Source: Streptomyces sp. Act143 (GTDB lineage Bacteria; Actinomycetota; Actinomycetes; Streptomycetales; Streptomycetaceae). Taken from it: a stretch of 64,000 bases of DNA. The notes beneath the pieces are model-generated. The model was not told the origin of the DNA, made no database searches, and saw nothing but the letters and a program-made list of their open reading frames with translations. Positions 33,468 through 41,394 of the stretch are shown piece after piece; within the stretch, counting starts at the first letter, position 1, and each line of letters starts with the position of its first letter. Both the position numbers and the translations under genes were made by a program. The stretch is from assembly GCF_003143935.1 (NCBI RefSeq), contig NZ_QFRX01000001.1, positions 6,225,543-6,289,542 of the forward strand, read 5' to 3'.

Positions 33468-34056
33468 TCCGCACGCCCAGTTCGGCCAGCAGCCTGCGGA
33501 CCAGGGGCAGGCTGATGCCGATCACGTTGCCGTGGTCGCCGTCGATGCCGTCGATGAACGGCGCGCTGCGGCCGTCGAGCGTGAACGCCCCGGCGACGTA
33601 GAGGGGTTCGCCGGAGGCGACGTACGCGGCGATCTCCTCGTCGGTCGGCTCGCCGAAGCGGACGACGGTCGAGGCGACGGCCGAGACGTACCGGCCGGAG
33701 ACGGTGTCGTAGACGCAGTGGCCGGTCTGGAGCGTCCCCGCGCGCCCGCGCATGGCCTTCCAGCGGGCGGTGGCCTCCTCGGCGTCCGCGGGCTTGCCGA
33801 GCGCCTCGCCGTCGAGGTCGAGCACGGAGTCGCAGCCGATCACGATGGCGCCCTTGATCTCGGGCTTCGCCGACACCACGGAGGCCTTCGCCTCGGCGAG
33901 CGCGAGGGCCAGTTCGGCGGGGGTGGGGGCGCTGACGGCGTCCTCGTCGACGCCGCTCACGATCACCTCGGGGGCCAGCCCGGCCTGCCGCAGCAGGTTC
34001 AGCCGGGCGGGGGACTGGGAGGCGAGGACAAGTCGGCGGCGCGGCTGATCAGTCAT
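33436..34056 (-). CDS. maf: Maf-family nucleotide pyrophosphatase
   Basis: Hydrolyses modified or canonical nucleoside triphosphates to monophosphates (house-cleaning), and in some bacteria affects septum formation. It is 206 residues, normal for the family. The LASQSPARLNLLRQAG opening, the catalytic Asp region IGCDSVLDLDGEALGKP and the DGIDGDHGNVIGISLPLV C-terminal signature are clear. ATG 34056 directly precedes MTDQPRRRLVLASQS. A small membrane protein gene ends 23 bp upstream on the same strand, so the two may be co-transcribed. Confidence 0.92.
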   Translation of the reverse strand: MTDQPRRRLVLASQSPARLNLLRQAGLAPEVIVSGVDEDAVSAPTPAELALALAEAKASVVSAKPEIKGAIVIGCDSVLDLDGEALGKPADAEEATARWKAMRGRAGTLQTGHCVYDTVSGRYVSAVASTVVRFGEPTDEEIAAYVASGEPLYVAGAFTLDGRSAPFIDGIDGDHGNVIGISLPLVRRLLAELGVRITELWAPAEK

Positions 34057-34078
34057 GCGGTCAGGGTATCGGCGGCCG

Positions 34079-34207
34079 TCATTTCGTGCCGAGCACGAGC
34101 ATCGCCAGCAGCATGGCCAACGCCAGGAACAGGCCCAGTCTCCGCAACATCTCCTGCATGTCGCGCAGTTCCTTGGGCGGTTCGTTCTCGGGGTCGGACC
34201 AGAGCAT
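34079..34207 (-). CDS. 42-residue single-helix membrane protein
   Basis: A small gene with a conserved look: acidic/basic cytosolic start (MLWSDPENEPPKELRDMQEM), then one hydrophobic helix (LGLFLALAMLLAMLVLG) and TK at the end. It resembles the tiny morphogenesis-related membrane proteins (MmpA/MmpB type) annotated in streptomycetes, recalled from memory and not certain. Codon use is strongly Streptomyces-like. It ends 23 bp before maf on the same strand. A 16-bp perfect palindrome lies 36 bp upstream of its ATG. No Shine-Dalgarno is visible. Confidence 0.7.
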   Translation of the reverse strand: MLWSDPENEPPKELRDMQEMLRRLGLFLALAMLLAMLVLGTK

Positions 34208-34242
34208 GGGGCCAGCGTGCGCGGGCGGGGCGGGGCGGCGCC

Positions 34243-34258
34243 TGAGTACGCGTACTCA
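34243..34258. promoter_or_regulatory. Perfect 16-bp palindrome TGAGTACGCGTACTCA
   Basis: Lies between the divergent 42-residue protein gene (start 34207, minus) and the SGNH hydrolase gene (start 34340, plus). The symmetry and position suggest a repressor or activator dimer site. I do not recognise the cognate regulator. Confidence 0.7.
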
Positions 34259-34339
34259 ACTTCACCAAAAGGGTCTGGAGTTCCATTACTGTGTCTATCG
34301 TTAAAGGAACTTCAGTCCCGTTTGGAAGGTCGTGCTGCC

Positions 34340-35452
34340 ATGTCCACCGACGTCTGGACCACCGTCTGGGCCGCCTCGCCCCAGCTCCCGAGCGAGGGCT
34401 TCACCCCCAACTGGTCGCGGGAGGGCTTCTGGCGGCAGTCGCTGCGGCAGGTCGTCCCGCTGAGCGGCGGCGGGGAGCGGGTGCGGATACGGCTGTCGAA
34501 CGCGTACGGCACCTCGTCGGTGCGGGTCGCGGGGGCGAGCGCGGGCGGGCGGAGGCTGAGCTTCGGGGGCCGCCCGGACGTGGCGATCCCGGCCCGCGGG
34601 GAGGCCGTCAGCGACCCGGCCCGACTCGCCGTCGCCGCGGGGGAGTCGGTCGCCGTCACGCTGTACTTCGACGCGGCGACCGGGCCCGCGACCTTCCACG
34701 CGCAGGCGTTCGCGACCAGCCATCGCGGGGAGGGGGAACTGCTGGAGTCCGCCGACGGCTTCGACGCGGTCTCGGAGTCCTGGTACTTCCTGAGCGCGGT
34801 GGAGGCGGACGCCGGACGCGGCGACGGGGTGGTGCTGTTCGGCGACTCGATCACCGACGGGTTCGGGTCCACGACGGGCGCCGACCGGCGGTGGTCGGAC
34901 GCGCTGGCGAGGCTGACCGGGCGGCCCGTGCTCAACGCCGGGATCGGCGGGAACCTGCTGCTCAACGACTCCGCGTGGTACGGCGAGAAGGGCGTCCACC
35001 GGTTCGGGCGGGACGTCCTCAGCCAGGCCGGGGTGGACACGGTCGTCGTCCTGCTCGGGCTGAACGACATCGGCTTCAGCGAGGCCGGCGAACAGCCCAC
35101 GTACCGGCCCGCCCCGGTGGTCGAGGCGGACGAACTGATCGCCGGGTACCGCGCGTTGATACGGCAGGCCAGGAGCCGGGGCCTGACGGTCGTGGGCGCC
35201 ACCCTGCTGCCCTTCGGCGGCTCGGACCACTGGGGCGGGCACGCGGCCGAGGTGAGCCGTGAGGTGAACGAGTGGATCAGCCGCGCGGGGGAGTACGACG
35301 CGGTGGTGGACCTGCACCGGGTGATGGCCGATCCGGCGGACCCGGACCGGCTGCACCCGGCGTACGACTTCGGCGATCACCTGCACCCGAACGACAAGGG
35401 GTACCAGGTGATGGCCGAAGCCCTGGCGGCGGTTCTCCAGCCGGTCGTCTAA
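34340..35452 (+). CDS. SGNH/GDSL-family hydrolase
   Basis: A 370-residue esterase/lipase-type protein. An N-terminal beta domain of about 165 residues (RVRIRLSNAYGTSSVRVAGAS) precedes the SGNH core: block I VLFGDSITDGFGS (Ser near 174), block II Gly in AGIGGNLLLND, block III LLGLNDIGFSE and block V DHLHPNDKG with the Asp/His. No signal peptide is seen, so it is likely cytosolic or exported by another route. ATG 34340 has GGAAGG 10 bases upstream. It resembles rhamnogalacturonan acetylesterase-like SGNH proteins in layout. The end overlaps the convergent pccE gene by 4 bp. Confidence 0.88.
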   Translation: MSTDVWTTVWAASPQLPSEGFTPNWSREGFWRQSLRQVVPLSGGGERVRIRLSNAYGTSSVRVAGASAGGRRLSFGGRPDVAIPARGEAVSDPARLAVAAGESVAVTLYFDAATGPATFHAQAFATSHRGEGELLESADGFDAVSESWYFLSAVEADAGRGDGVVLFGDSITDGFGSTTGADRRWSDALARLTGRPVLNAGIGGNLLLNDSAWYGEKGVHRFGRDVLSQAGVDTVVVLLGLNDIGFSEAGEQPTYRPAPVVEADELIAGYRALIRQARSRGLTVVGATLLPFGGSDHWGGHAAEVSREVNEWISRAGEYDAVVDLHRVMADPADPDRLHPAYDFGDHLHPNDKGYQVMAEALAAVLQPVV

Positions 35453-35658
35453 CCGGGCCAGTACGTACGTGCCCAGGTCGACGGCCCCGGCTGGGGGAGC
35501 CTGCGGGTGGCGATGCGGGACGGGTCCGACCACCCGTCCCGCGGCTGGGGGGCGCCGGACGGCGCTGCCGCTGCCGCCGCGGCGCGGGCTCTGACCACCG
35601 CCAGGGCGGCGGCCAGCTCCTCAGGGGTCGGGTTGCCCCGGACGACCTTGATGTTCAC
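35449..35658 (-). CDS. pccE: Acyl-CoA carboxylase epsilon subunit
   Basis: A 69-residue protein opening with VVRGNPTPEELAAALAVVRARAAAAAA, the signature of the small epsilon subunits (AccE_PccE) that bind and stimulate the actinobacterial acyl-CoA carboxylase beta subunits. The C-terminal half is Pro/Arg/Trp rich (RDGWSDPSRIATRRLPQPGPSTWARTYWPG). It starts 9 bp after the pccB stop, on the same strand, matching the pccB-pccE order of S. coelicolor. Start ATG 35658 follows GGAGTCG. Confidence 0.9.
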   Translation of the reverse strand: MNIKVVRGNPTPEELAAALAVVRARAAAAAAAPSGAPQPRDGWSDPSRIATRRLPQPGPSTWARTYWPG

Positions 35659-35667
35659 AGCGACTCC

Positions 35668-37251
35668 TTACAGGGGGATGTTGCCGTGCTTCTTGGGCGG
35701 CAGCGACTCGCGCTTGGTGCGCAGCTGGCGCAGGCCGCGGACGATGTGGTGGCGGGTGTCGGACGGCATGATCACGGCGTCGACATAGCCGCGCTCGGCC
35801 GCGATGTAGGGGTTGAGGAGGGTGTCCTCGTACTCCTGGATCACCCGGGCCCGGGTGGCCTCGACGTCATCCGCCTCGGCGATGGTGCGCCGGTGCAGGA
35901 TGTTGACCGCGCCCTGGGCGCCCATGACCGCGATCTGGGCGGTGGGCCAGGCCAGGTTGAGGTCGGCGCCCAGGTGCTTGGAGCCCATGACGTCGTAGGC
36001 GCCGCCGAAGGCCTTGCGGGTGATGACCGTGATCAGCGGGACGGTCGCCTCGGCGTAGGCGTAGATCAGCTTCGCGCCGCGGCGGATGATGCCGTCGTGC
36101 TCCTGGTCCACGCCCGGCAGGAAGCCGGGGACGTCGACGAAGGTCAGCACCGGGATGTTGAAGGCGTCGCAGGTCCGCACGAACCGGGCCGCCTTCTCGG
36201 ACGCCTTGATGTCCAGGCAGCCGGCGAACTGCATCGGCTGGTTGGCGACGATGCCGACCGGGTGGCCCTCCACGCGCCCGTAGCCGGTGACGATGTTCGG
36301 CGCGTACAGCGGCTGGGTCTCGAAGAACTCGGCGTCGTCCAGGACGTGTTCGACGACCGTCTTGATGTCGTACGGCTGGTTGGCGCTGTCCGGGACGAGG
36401 GTGTCGAGCTCGCGGTCCTCCTCGGTGACCGTGAGGTCGGCCTCCTCCGGGTAGACCGGCGCCTCGGAGAGGTTGTTGGACGGCAGGTACGACAGCAGCT
36501 GCTTGATGTACTCGATGGCGTCCTTCTCGTCCCCGGCCATGTGGTGGGCCACGCCGGAGACGGCGTTGTGGGTGCGGGCGCCGCCGAGCTCCTCGAAGCC
36601 GACGTCCTCGCCGGTGACGGTCTTGATGACGTCCGGGCCGGTGATGAACATGTGCGAGGTCTGGTCGACCATCACCGTGAAGTCGGTGATCGCCGGGGAG
36701 TAGACCGCGCCACCCGCGCACGGGCCCACGACGAGGCTGATCTGCGGGATGACCCCCGACGCGTGCGTGTTCCGGCGGAAGATCTCACCGTAGGCGCCGA
36801 GCGAGGCGACCCCCTCCTGGATGCGGGCGCCGCCGGAGTCGTTGATGCCGATGACCGGGCAGCCGGTCTTCAGCGCGAAGTCCATGACCTTGACGATCTT
36901 CTGGCCGTACACCTCGCCGAGCGCCCCGCCGAAGACGGTGAAGTCCTGCGAGAACACGGCGACGGGGCGGCCGTCCACCGTGCCGTACCCGGTGACGACC
37001 CCGTCGCCGTACGGGCGGTTCTTCTCCAGCCCGAAGTTGGTGGAGCGGTGCCGGGCGAACTCGTCCAGCTCGACGAACGACCCCTCGTCGAGCAGCAGCT
37101 CGATCCGCTCGCGCGCCGTCAGCTTGCCCTTGGCGTGCTGCTTCTCCACGGCGCGTGCGGAGCCGGCGTGCGTCGCCTCGTCGATGCGGCGCTGGAGGTC
37201 CGCGAGCTTGCCCGCGGTGGTGTGGATGTCGATCTCTTCCGGCTCGGCCAT
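35668..37251 (-). CDS. pccB: Propionyl-CoA carboxylase beta subunit
   Basis: Carboxyltransferase subunit of 527 residues transferring carboxybiotin CO2 to propionyl-CoA, giving methylmalonyl-CoA, a polyketide precursor. Both crotonase halves are intact: N-domain NDSGGARIQEGVASLGAYGEIF and VGPCAGGAVYSPAITDF, C-domain VDVPGFLPGVDQEHDGIIRRGAKLIYAYAEATVP. Asp420 in KAFGGAYDVMG corresponds to S. coelicolor PccB Asp422, the residue reported to select propionyl- over acetyl-CoA (Ile in AccB). pccE follows directly. The gene is divergent from birA, whose product biotinylates the alpha subunit. Confidence 0.95.
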   Translation of the reverse strand: MAEPEEIDIHTTAGKLADLQRRIDEATHAGSARAVEKQHAKGKLTARERIELLLDEGSFVELDEFARHRSTNFGLEKNRPYGDGVVTGYGTVDGRPVAVFSQDFTVFGGALGEVYGQKIVKVMDFALKTGCPVIGINDSGGARIQEGVASLGAYGEIFRRNTHASGVIPQISLVVGPCAGGAVYSPAITDFTVMVDQTSHMFITGPDVIKTVTGEDVGFEELGGARTHNAVSGVAHHMAGDEKDAIEYIKQLLSYLPSNNLSEAPVYPEEADLTVTEEDRELDTLVPDSANQPYDIKTVVEHVLDDAEFFETQPLYAPNIVTGYGRVEGHPVGIVANQPMQFAGCLDIKASEKAARFVRTCDAFNIPVLTFVDVPGFLPGVDQEHDGIIRRGAKLIYAYAEATVPLITVITRKAFGGAYDVMGSKHLGADLNLAWPTAQIAVMGAQGAVNILHRRTIAEADDVEATRARVIQEYEDTLLNPYIAAERGYVDAVIMPSDTRHHIVRGLRQLRTKRESLPPKKHGNIPL

Positions 37252-37361
37252 CGGGTCGCGGCTCCCTGCCTGCTCAAAAGGGGGGACGGTTACTCATCCG
37301 TAGAGTAGTGGCGGGCCCACCCATCAGCAGTGCGGCGTAGGACACACCTAGGGTGGCTTGC

Positions 37362-38222
37362 ATGACGCCGCGAGATGCTTCAGACGACAGCCGCTGGTCC
37401 GACCTGGACCGTCCTCCGCTCAATGTCACCGCGCTGCGGCGTGGTCTGGTGCGCGAGGGCGGGCTGTGGCGCGAGGTGGAGGTGGTGCAGCGCACCGGCT
37501 CCACCAACAACGACCTGGTGGGCCGGGCCGTCAAGGGGGACGCCGGGGAAGGGGCCGTCCTCGTCGCCGAGGAGCAGTCGGCGGGGCGGGGACGGCTCGA
37601 CCGTCAGTGGACGGCGCCGGCCCGTTCGGGGCTGTTCTTCTCGGTCCTGCTGAAGCCGGCGGAGGTACCGGTGGCGCGGTGGGGGTGGCTGCCGCTGCTG
37701 ACCGGCGTGGCCGTGGCGACCGGGCTGTCGCGGGCCGCGGGGGTCGACACGGCACTCAAGTGGCCCAACGACCTGCTGGTGACCGTGGGCGGCGAGGAGC
37801 GCAAGGCCGGGGGCATCCTCGCGGAGCGGGCCGGGGAGGACGGGATCGTCGTCGGGGTCGGCATCAACGTCACCCTGCGCGAGGACGAGCTGCCGGTGCC
37901 GGCGGCCGGCTCGCTGGCGCTGGCGGGGGCGGTGAGCACGGACCGCGATCCGCTGCTGCGGGGCGTGCTGCGGGCGCTGGAGGAGTGGTACGGGCGCTGG
38001 CGGGCGGCCGGGGGCGATCCGACGGTCAGCGGGCTTCAGGAGACGTATGCGGCGGGGTGCGCGACGCTGGGGAGGACGGTGCGGGCCGAGCTGCCGGGGG
38101 ACCGCTCGATCACCGGGGAGGCGGTGGCCGTGGACGGCGACGGCCGTCTGGTGATCGCGACGGAGAACGGCGTACAGGAACCGGTGGGGGCGGGCGACAT
38201 CGTCCACTTGCGACCGGCGTGA
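37362..38222 (+). CDS. birA: Biotin-[acetyl-CoA carboxylase] ligase
   Basis: Attaches biotin to the carboxylase BCCP domain via biotinyl-AMP. At 286 residues it lacks an N-terminal DNA-binding domain and so is a class I, non-regulatory ligase. Signature motifs: TGSTNNDLV, SAGRGRLDRQW (biotinyl-adenylate loop) near residue 75, LKWPNDLLV near 130 and KAGGILAE. The SH3-like C-terminal domain ends the protein. ATG 37362 follows GGGTGG by 6 bases. It is divergent from pccB across 110 bp, grouping apo-carboxylase and its modifying enzyme. Confidence 0.93.
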   Translation: MTPRDASDDSRWSDLDRPPLNVTALRRGLVREGGLWREVEVVQRTGSTNNDLVGRAVKGDAGEGAVLVAEEQSAGRGRLDRQWTAPARSGLFFSVLLKPAEVPVARWGWLPLLTGVAVATGLSRAAGVDTALKWPNDLLVTVGGEERKAGGILAERAGEDGIVVGVGINVTLREDELPVPAAGSLALAGAVSTDRDPLLRGVLRALEEWYGRWRAAGGDPTVSGLQETYAAGCATLGRTVRAELPGDRSITGEAVAVDGDGRLVIATENGVQEPVGAGDIVHLRPA

Positions 38223-38236
38223 GCCGACGGCTCCTC

Positions 38237-38320
38237 GGGGGCGCGGGGCGGTGCCATCAGCGGCTCCGCCGCTGGGCGCGACCAGCCGCAACGCGCCCGC
38301 GGCCGGCAACGCATCCGCAG
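38237..38320 (+). repeat. Dispersed Streptomyces 3'-end repeat, copy 3
   Basis: Begins GGGGGCGCGGGGCGGTGCC 14 bases after the birA stop, then cggctccgccgct, gcgcgaccagcc and gcatccgcag blocks in the same order as copies 1 and 4. Confidence 0.7.
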
Positions 38321-38421
38321 CCACCCCCTCCTTCGGCTCCACGGGAGTGAGCTACCGCACACCTGCCGTAAAGTGAAGGCCGGTCGATACCTGGCCGTGG
38401 CAGATCGGAAGGGCAGCAGGC

Positions 38422-39534
38422 GTGACCGTCGACGACACGGGTTCCGGCGCGGACTCGAACGGCGCCGACCCCGCAGGGGCCCCGCACCCGCTCGCCGTGC
38501 GTCTCGAAGCGCTGATCCTCGGTGCCGAGCGGCGCTACACGCCCTTTCAGGCGGCCCGTACCGCCGGTGTCTCCATGGAGCTGGCCACCCGTTTCTGGCG
38601 GGCCATGGGCTTCGCCGACGTCGGACAGGCCAAGGCCTTCACCGAGGCGGACGTGCTCGCCCTGCGGCGCCTCGCCGGTCTCGTCGAGGCCGGGCTGCTC
38701 AGCGAGGCGATGGCCGTGCAGGTGGCCCGGTCCACCGGGCAGACCACCGCCCGCCTCGCCGAGTGGCAGATCGACTCGTTCCTGGAGGGGCTGACCGAGC
38801 CGCCCGAGCCCGGCATGACCCGTACCGAGGTGACGTACCCGATCATCGAGCTGCTCCTGCCCGAGCTGGAGGAGTTCCTCGTCTACGTCTGGCGCCGCCA
38901 GCTCGCCGCCTCCGCCGGACGGGTCGTGCAGGCCGCCGACGACGAGGAGATGGTGGACCGGCGGCTGGCGGTCGGCTTCGCCGACCTCGTCGGGTTCACC
39001 CGGCTCACCCGGCGGATGGAGGAGGAGGAGCTCGGCGAGCTGGTCGAGGCCTTCGAGACCACCGCCGCCGACCTGGTCGCGGCCCACGGCGGGCGGCTCA
39101 TCAAGACCCTCGGCGACGAGGTGCTCTACGCCGCCGACGACGCCGGTGTGGCCGCCGAGATCGCGCTGCGCCTCATCGAGACCATGGCGAACGACGAGAC
39201 CATGCCCGAGCTGCGCGTCGGGATCGCCTTCGGCACGGTCACCACACGGATGGGCGATGTCTTCGGCACGACCGTCAATCTGGCCTCCCGGCTGACCTCG
39301 ATAGCTCCCCGCGACGCCGTCCTCGTCGACACCGACTTCGCCCAGGAGCTGATCCGCACCGCCGAGGCGCCGGCCTCGGAGGCGGAGGCCGCCGAGGCCG
39401 CGGCCGCCGCCGAGAAGGAGGGCGAGGAGCCGCCGACGTACCGCTTCGCGCTCCAGCCGATGTGGCAGCGGCCGGTGCGCGGGCTGGGCGTCGTCGAGCC
39501 GTGGCTGCTGACGCGGCGGAGCGAGCCCGCCTGA
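38422..39534 (+). CDS. cya: Class III adenylate cyclase
   Basis: Makes cAMP from ATP. It is 370 residues: an N-terminal helical regulatory domain (residues about 25-165, similar in plan to mycobacterial Rv1264, a pH-sensing cyclase) and a C-terminal class III cyclase domain. Metal Asp residues are Asp188 (VGFADLVGFTRL) and Asp232 (KTLGDEVLY); Lys228 and the Asp of GDVFGTTVNLASRL select adenine, and Arg in ASRL is the transition-state residue. The start is GTG 38422, with GGAAGG 9 bases upstream. Streptomycetes carry one main cyclase of this type, involved in germination and development. Confidence 0.93.
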   Translation: MTVDDTGSGADSNGADPAGAPHPLAVRLEALILGAERRYTPFQAARTAGVSMELATRFWRAMGFADVGQAKAFTEADVLALRRLAGLVEAGLLSEAMAVQVARSTGQTTARLAEWQIDSFLEGLTEPPEPGMTRTEVTYPIIELLLPELEEFLVYVWRRQLAASAGRVVQAADDEEMVDRRLAVGFADLVGFTRLTRRMEEEELGELVEAFETTAADLVAAHGGRLIKTLGDEVLYAADDAGVAAEIALRLIETMANDETMPELRVGIAFGTVTTRMGDVFGTTVNLASRLTSIAPRDAVLVDTDFAQELIRTAEAPASEAEAAEAAAAAEKEGEEPPTYRFALQPMWQRPVRGLGVVEPWLLTRRSEPA

Positions 39535-39544
39535 CGCCGTCGGC

Positions 39545-40189
39545 TCAGTGGCTCAGCGGCCCCACGCACAGGCCGATGACGGGCACGCACACCCCCACGC
39601 CACCGCCGGGCTGGCCCGGCTGCGGGGTCGGGGTCGGGGCCGGTGCGGGCGGGTTCGTGCTCTGACTCGGTGCCGGGGACGGCGTACGTGTCGCCGTCGG
39701 TGTCGGCGTCGGGGCGGGCCGCGGGGCCGCGCCCGTCGGATCCGGGGCGTCCGGGATGGTCGTGGGACCCGGGGCCGCCACCGTCCCCGCCGGTGCCGAG
39801 GGCCGCGGTACGAGACTCACCCCCGTGGTCGGCGCCGCGCTCGCCCCGCCCATGGCCGAGGTCGCCGACGGGCTCACCTTCGGGACCGCCGCGACCGTGG
39901 CGGCGGCGTTGGCGGACCGGTCCGTGCCGGAGCCCGGGTGCGGGCCGCCGAGGTGGGGCTCGGCCTCCGCGGTGCCGAGCCCGCCACCGCCCAGAGTGCC
40001 GTCGGGGGCCATGCGTACGAGGCTCAGCGTGCCGGCCGCCACGGCCAGTCCGCCGACGGCGAGCAGGACCTTGCGGGGGCGGGGCCGGCGATGCCGGCCG
40101 CGCGAGCCGAAGAGACGTTGCGGCACGGCGTCGACGGCGTCGGGGACCGCGGCCCCGGCGGCCGTGTCCTGTGTGTCCGTCGTCGTCAT
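39545..40189 (-). CDS. Membrane-anchored Pro/Thr-rich protein
   Basis: A 214-residue protein. A basic segment (RGRHRRPRPRK, about 31-41) precedes one hydrophobic helix (VLLAVGGLAVAAGTLSLVRM), after which the extracytoplasmic part is Pro/Thr/Ala-rich (TPTPTATRTPSPAPSQ). The C-terminus has two Cys (GVGVCVPVIGLCVGPLSH), likely a disulphide. Start ATG 40189 has GGGGAGGG 5 bases upstream. It resembles an envelope spacer or adhesive protein. Convergent with cya, only 10 bp away. Function unknown. Confidence 0.72.
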   Translation of the reverse strand: MTTTDTQDTAAGAAVPDAVDAVPQRLFGSRGRHRRPRPRKVLLAVGGLAVAAGTLSLVRMAPDGTLGGGGLGTAEAEPHLGGPHPGSGTDRSANAAATVAAVPKVSPSATSAMGGASAAPTTGVSLVPRPSAPAGTVAAPGPTTIPDAPDPTGAAPRPAPTPTPTATRTPSPAPSQSTNPPAPAPTPTPQPGQPGGGVGVCVPVIGLCVGPLSH

Positions 40190-40414
40190 GGCGACCCTCC
40201 CCGATATGTCCGCCGATACCGCGCCCGCTGCGCTCACGCCCCCTGTGCGCCGTGGCGGAGCGCACGCTATGCGCTCCCGTGGGCGAGGGAGCCGGAGTCG
40301 GGCGGGATGTCACTCGAACGGGGTGTCGGGCGCTGACACGGGAACGCGCGCCGTGCGGCGGCCCGCCCTTTCGCCCCCGGGGCCGGACTGCGATGATCGG
40401 CCCCGGTGAAGTCT

Positions 40415-40430
40415 GTTAACCCACGTTAAC
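40415..40430. promoter_or_regulatory. GTTAAC-N4-GTTAAC operator
   Basis: Two copies of the self-complementary GTTAAC at 40415-40420 and 40425-40430, 11 bases before the enoyl-CoA hydratase ATG and directly in front of its ribosome site. Such AT-rich symmetry is rare in this sequence. Confidence 0.6.
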
Positions 40431-40441
40431 TGGAGGGTGTC

Positions 40442-41236
40442 ATGAGCGAGGAACGGTACGGGGAGTTCGTGCTGGTGCGGCGGCACGGACACGTCGCGGA
40501 ACTCGCCCTGGACCGGCCGAAGGCCATGAACGCCGTGTCCACTGCGATGGCCCGCTCGATCGGCGCCGCCTGCGCCGCGCTGGGCGACGACCGGGACGTA
40601 CGGGCGGTCGTGGTGACGTCGACCCACGAACGGGCGTTCTGCGTCGGCGCCGACCTCAAGGAGCGGAACTCCTTCACGGACGCCGATCTGGTCCGGCAGC
40701 GGCCCGTCGCGCGCGGCGCCTACACCGGTGTGCTGGAACTGCCCGTGCCGACCGTCGCCGCCGTCCACGGCTTCGCGCTGGGCGGCGGCTTCGAGCTGGC
40801 CCTGTCCTGCGACCTGATCGTGGCCGACGGCACGGCCCTGGTGGGGCTGCCGGAGGTGTCGGTCGGGGTGATCCCGGGCGGCGGGGGCACACAGCTGCTG
40901 CCGCGCCGGGTGGGTGCGGCCCGGGCGGCCGAGCTGATCTTCACGGCCCGCCGGGTGGAGGCCGCGGAGGCGCGGGAGCTGGGCCTGGTGGACGTCCTGG
41001 TGGAGAACGGCCGGGACCGGGAGGAGGCGCTGGCGCTGGGCGCCCGGATCGCCGCCAACTCGCCGGTGGGGCTGCGGGCGGCGAAGAAGGCGCTGCGGCT
41101 CGGGCACGGCCTGGACCTGCGGGCCGGCCTGGAGGTGGAGGACGCGGCGTGGCGGTCGGTGGCGTTCTCGGGGGACCGGGCGGAGGGCGTGGCGGCTTTC
41201 AATGAGAAGCGGAGCCCGCAATGGCCGGGCGAGTGA
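40442..41236 (+). CDS. Enoyl-CoA hydratase/isomerase family protein
   Basis: A 264-residue crotonase-fold enzyme. The oxyanion-hole segments are AFCVGADLKERN near residue 65-76 and HGFALGGGFELALSCDLIVA near 105-124; LPEVSVGVIPGGGGTQLLPR near 133-152 contains the Glu expected for hydratases, and the PGGGGTQ motif is typical. The C-terminal helices carry AAKKALRLGHGLDL. The ATG has GGAGG 5 bases upstream, preceded by the GTTAAC repeat. The acyl-CoA substrate is unknown; nothing nearby forms a complete beta-oxidation set. Confidence 0.9.
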   Translation: MSEERYGEFVLVRRHGHVAELALDRPKAMNAVSTAMARSIGAACAALGDDRDVRAVVVTSTHERAFCVGADLKERNSFTDADLVRQRPVARGAYTGVLELPVPTVAAVHGFALGGGFELALSCDLIVADGTALVGLPEVSVGVIPGGGGTQLLPRRVGAARAAELIFTARRVEAAEARELGLVDVLVENGRDREEALALGARIAANSPVGLRAAKKALRLGHGLDLRAGLEVEDAAWRSVAFSGDRAEGVAAFNEKRSPQWPGE

Positions 41237-41245
41237 AGGGCCTTC

Positions 41246-41312
41246 AGGGGCGCGGGGCCGTGTCGGTTTACGGCTCCGCCACGCGGCGCGACCAGCACCC
41301 ACGCACCCGCAG
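41246..41312 (+). repeat. Dispersed Streptomyces 3'-end repeat, copy 4
   Basis: Starts AGGGGCGCGGGGCCGTG ten bases after the hydratase stop and continues with acggctccgccacg, gcgcgaccagc and gcacccgcag blocks as in the other copies. Confidence 0.7.
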
Positions 41313-41394
41313 TCGCCGGCCGGCCCGACCCCGCCGTCACCCTTCGCGCCCTCCCAACACCGCTTATCACCCAAAACATCCCTAACCTGGAGCA

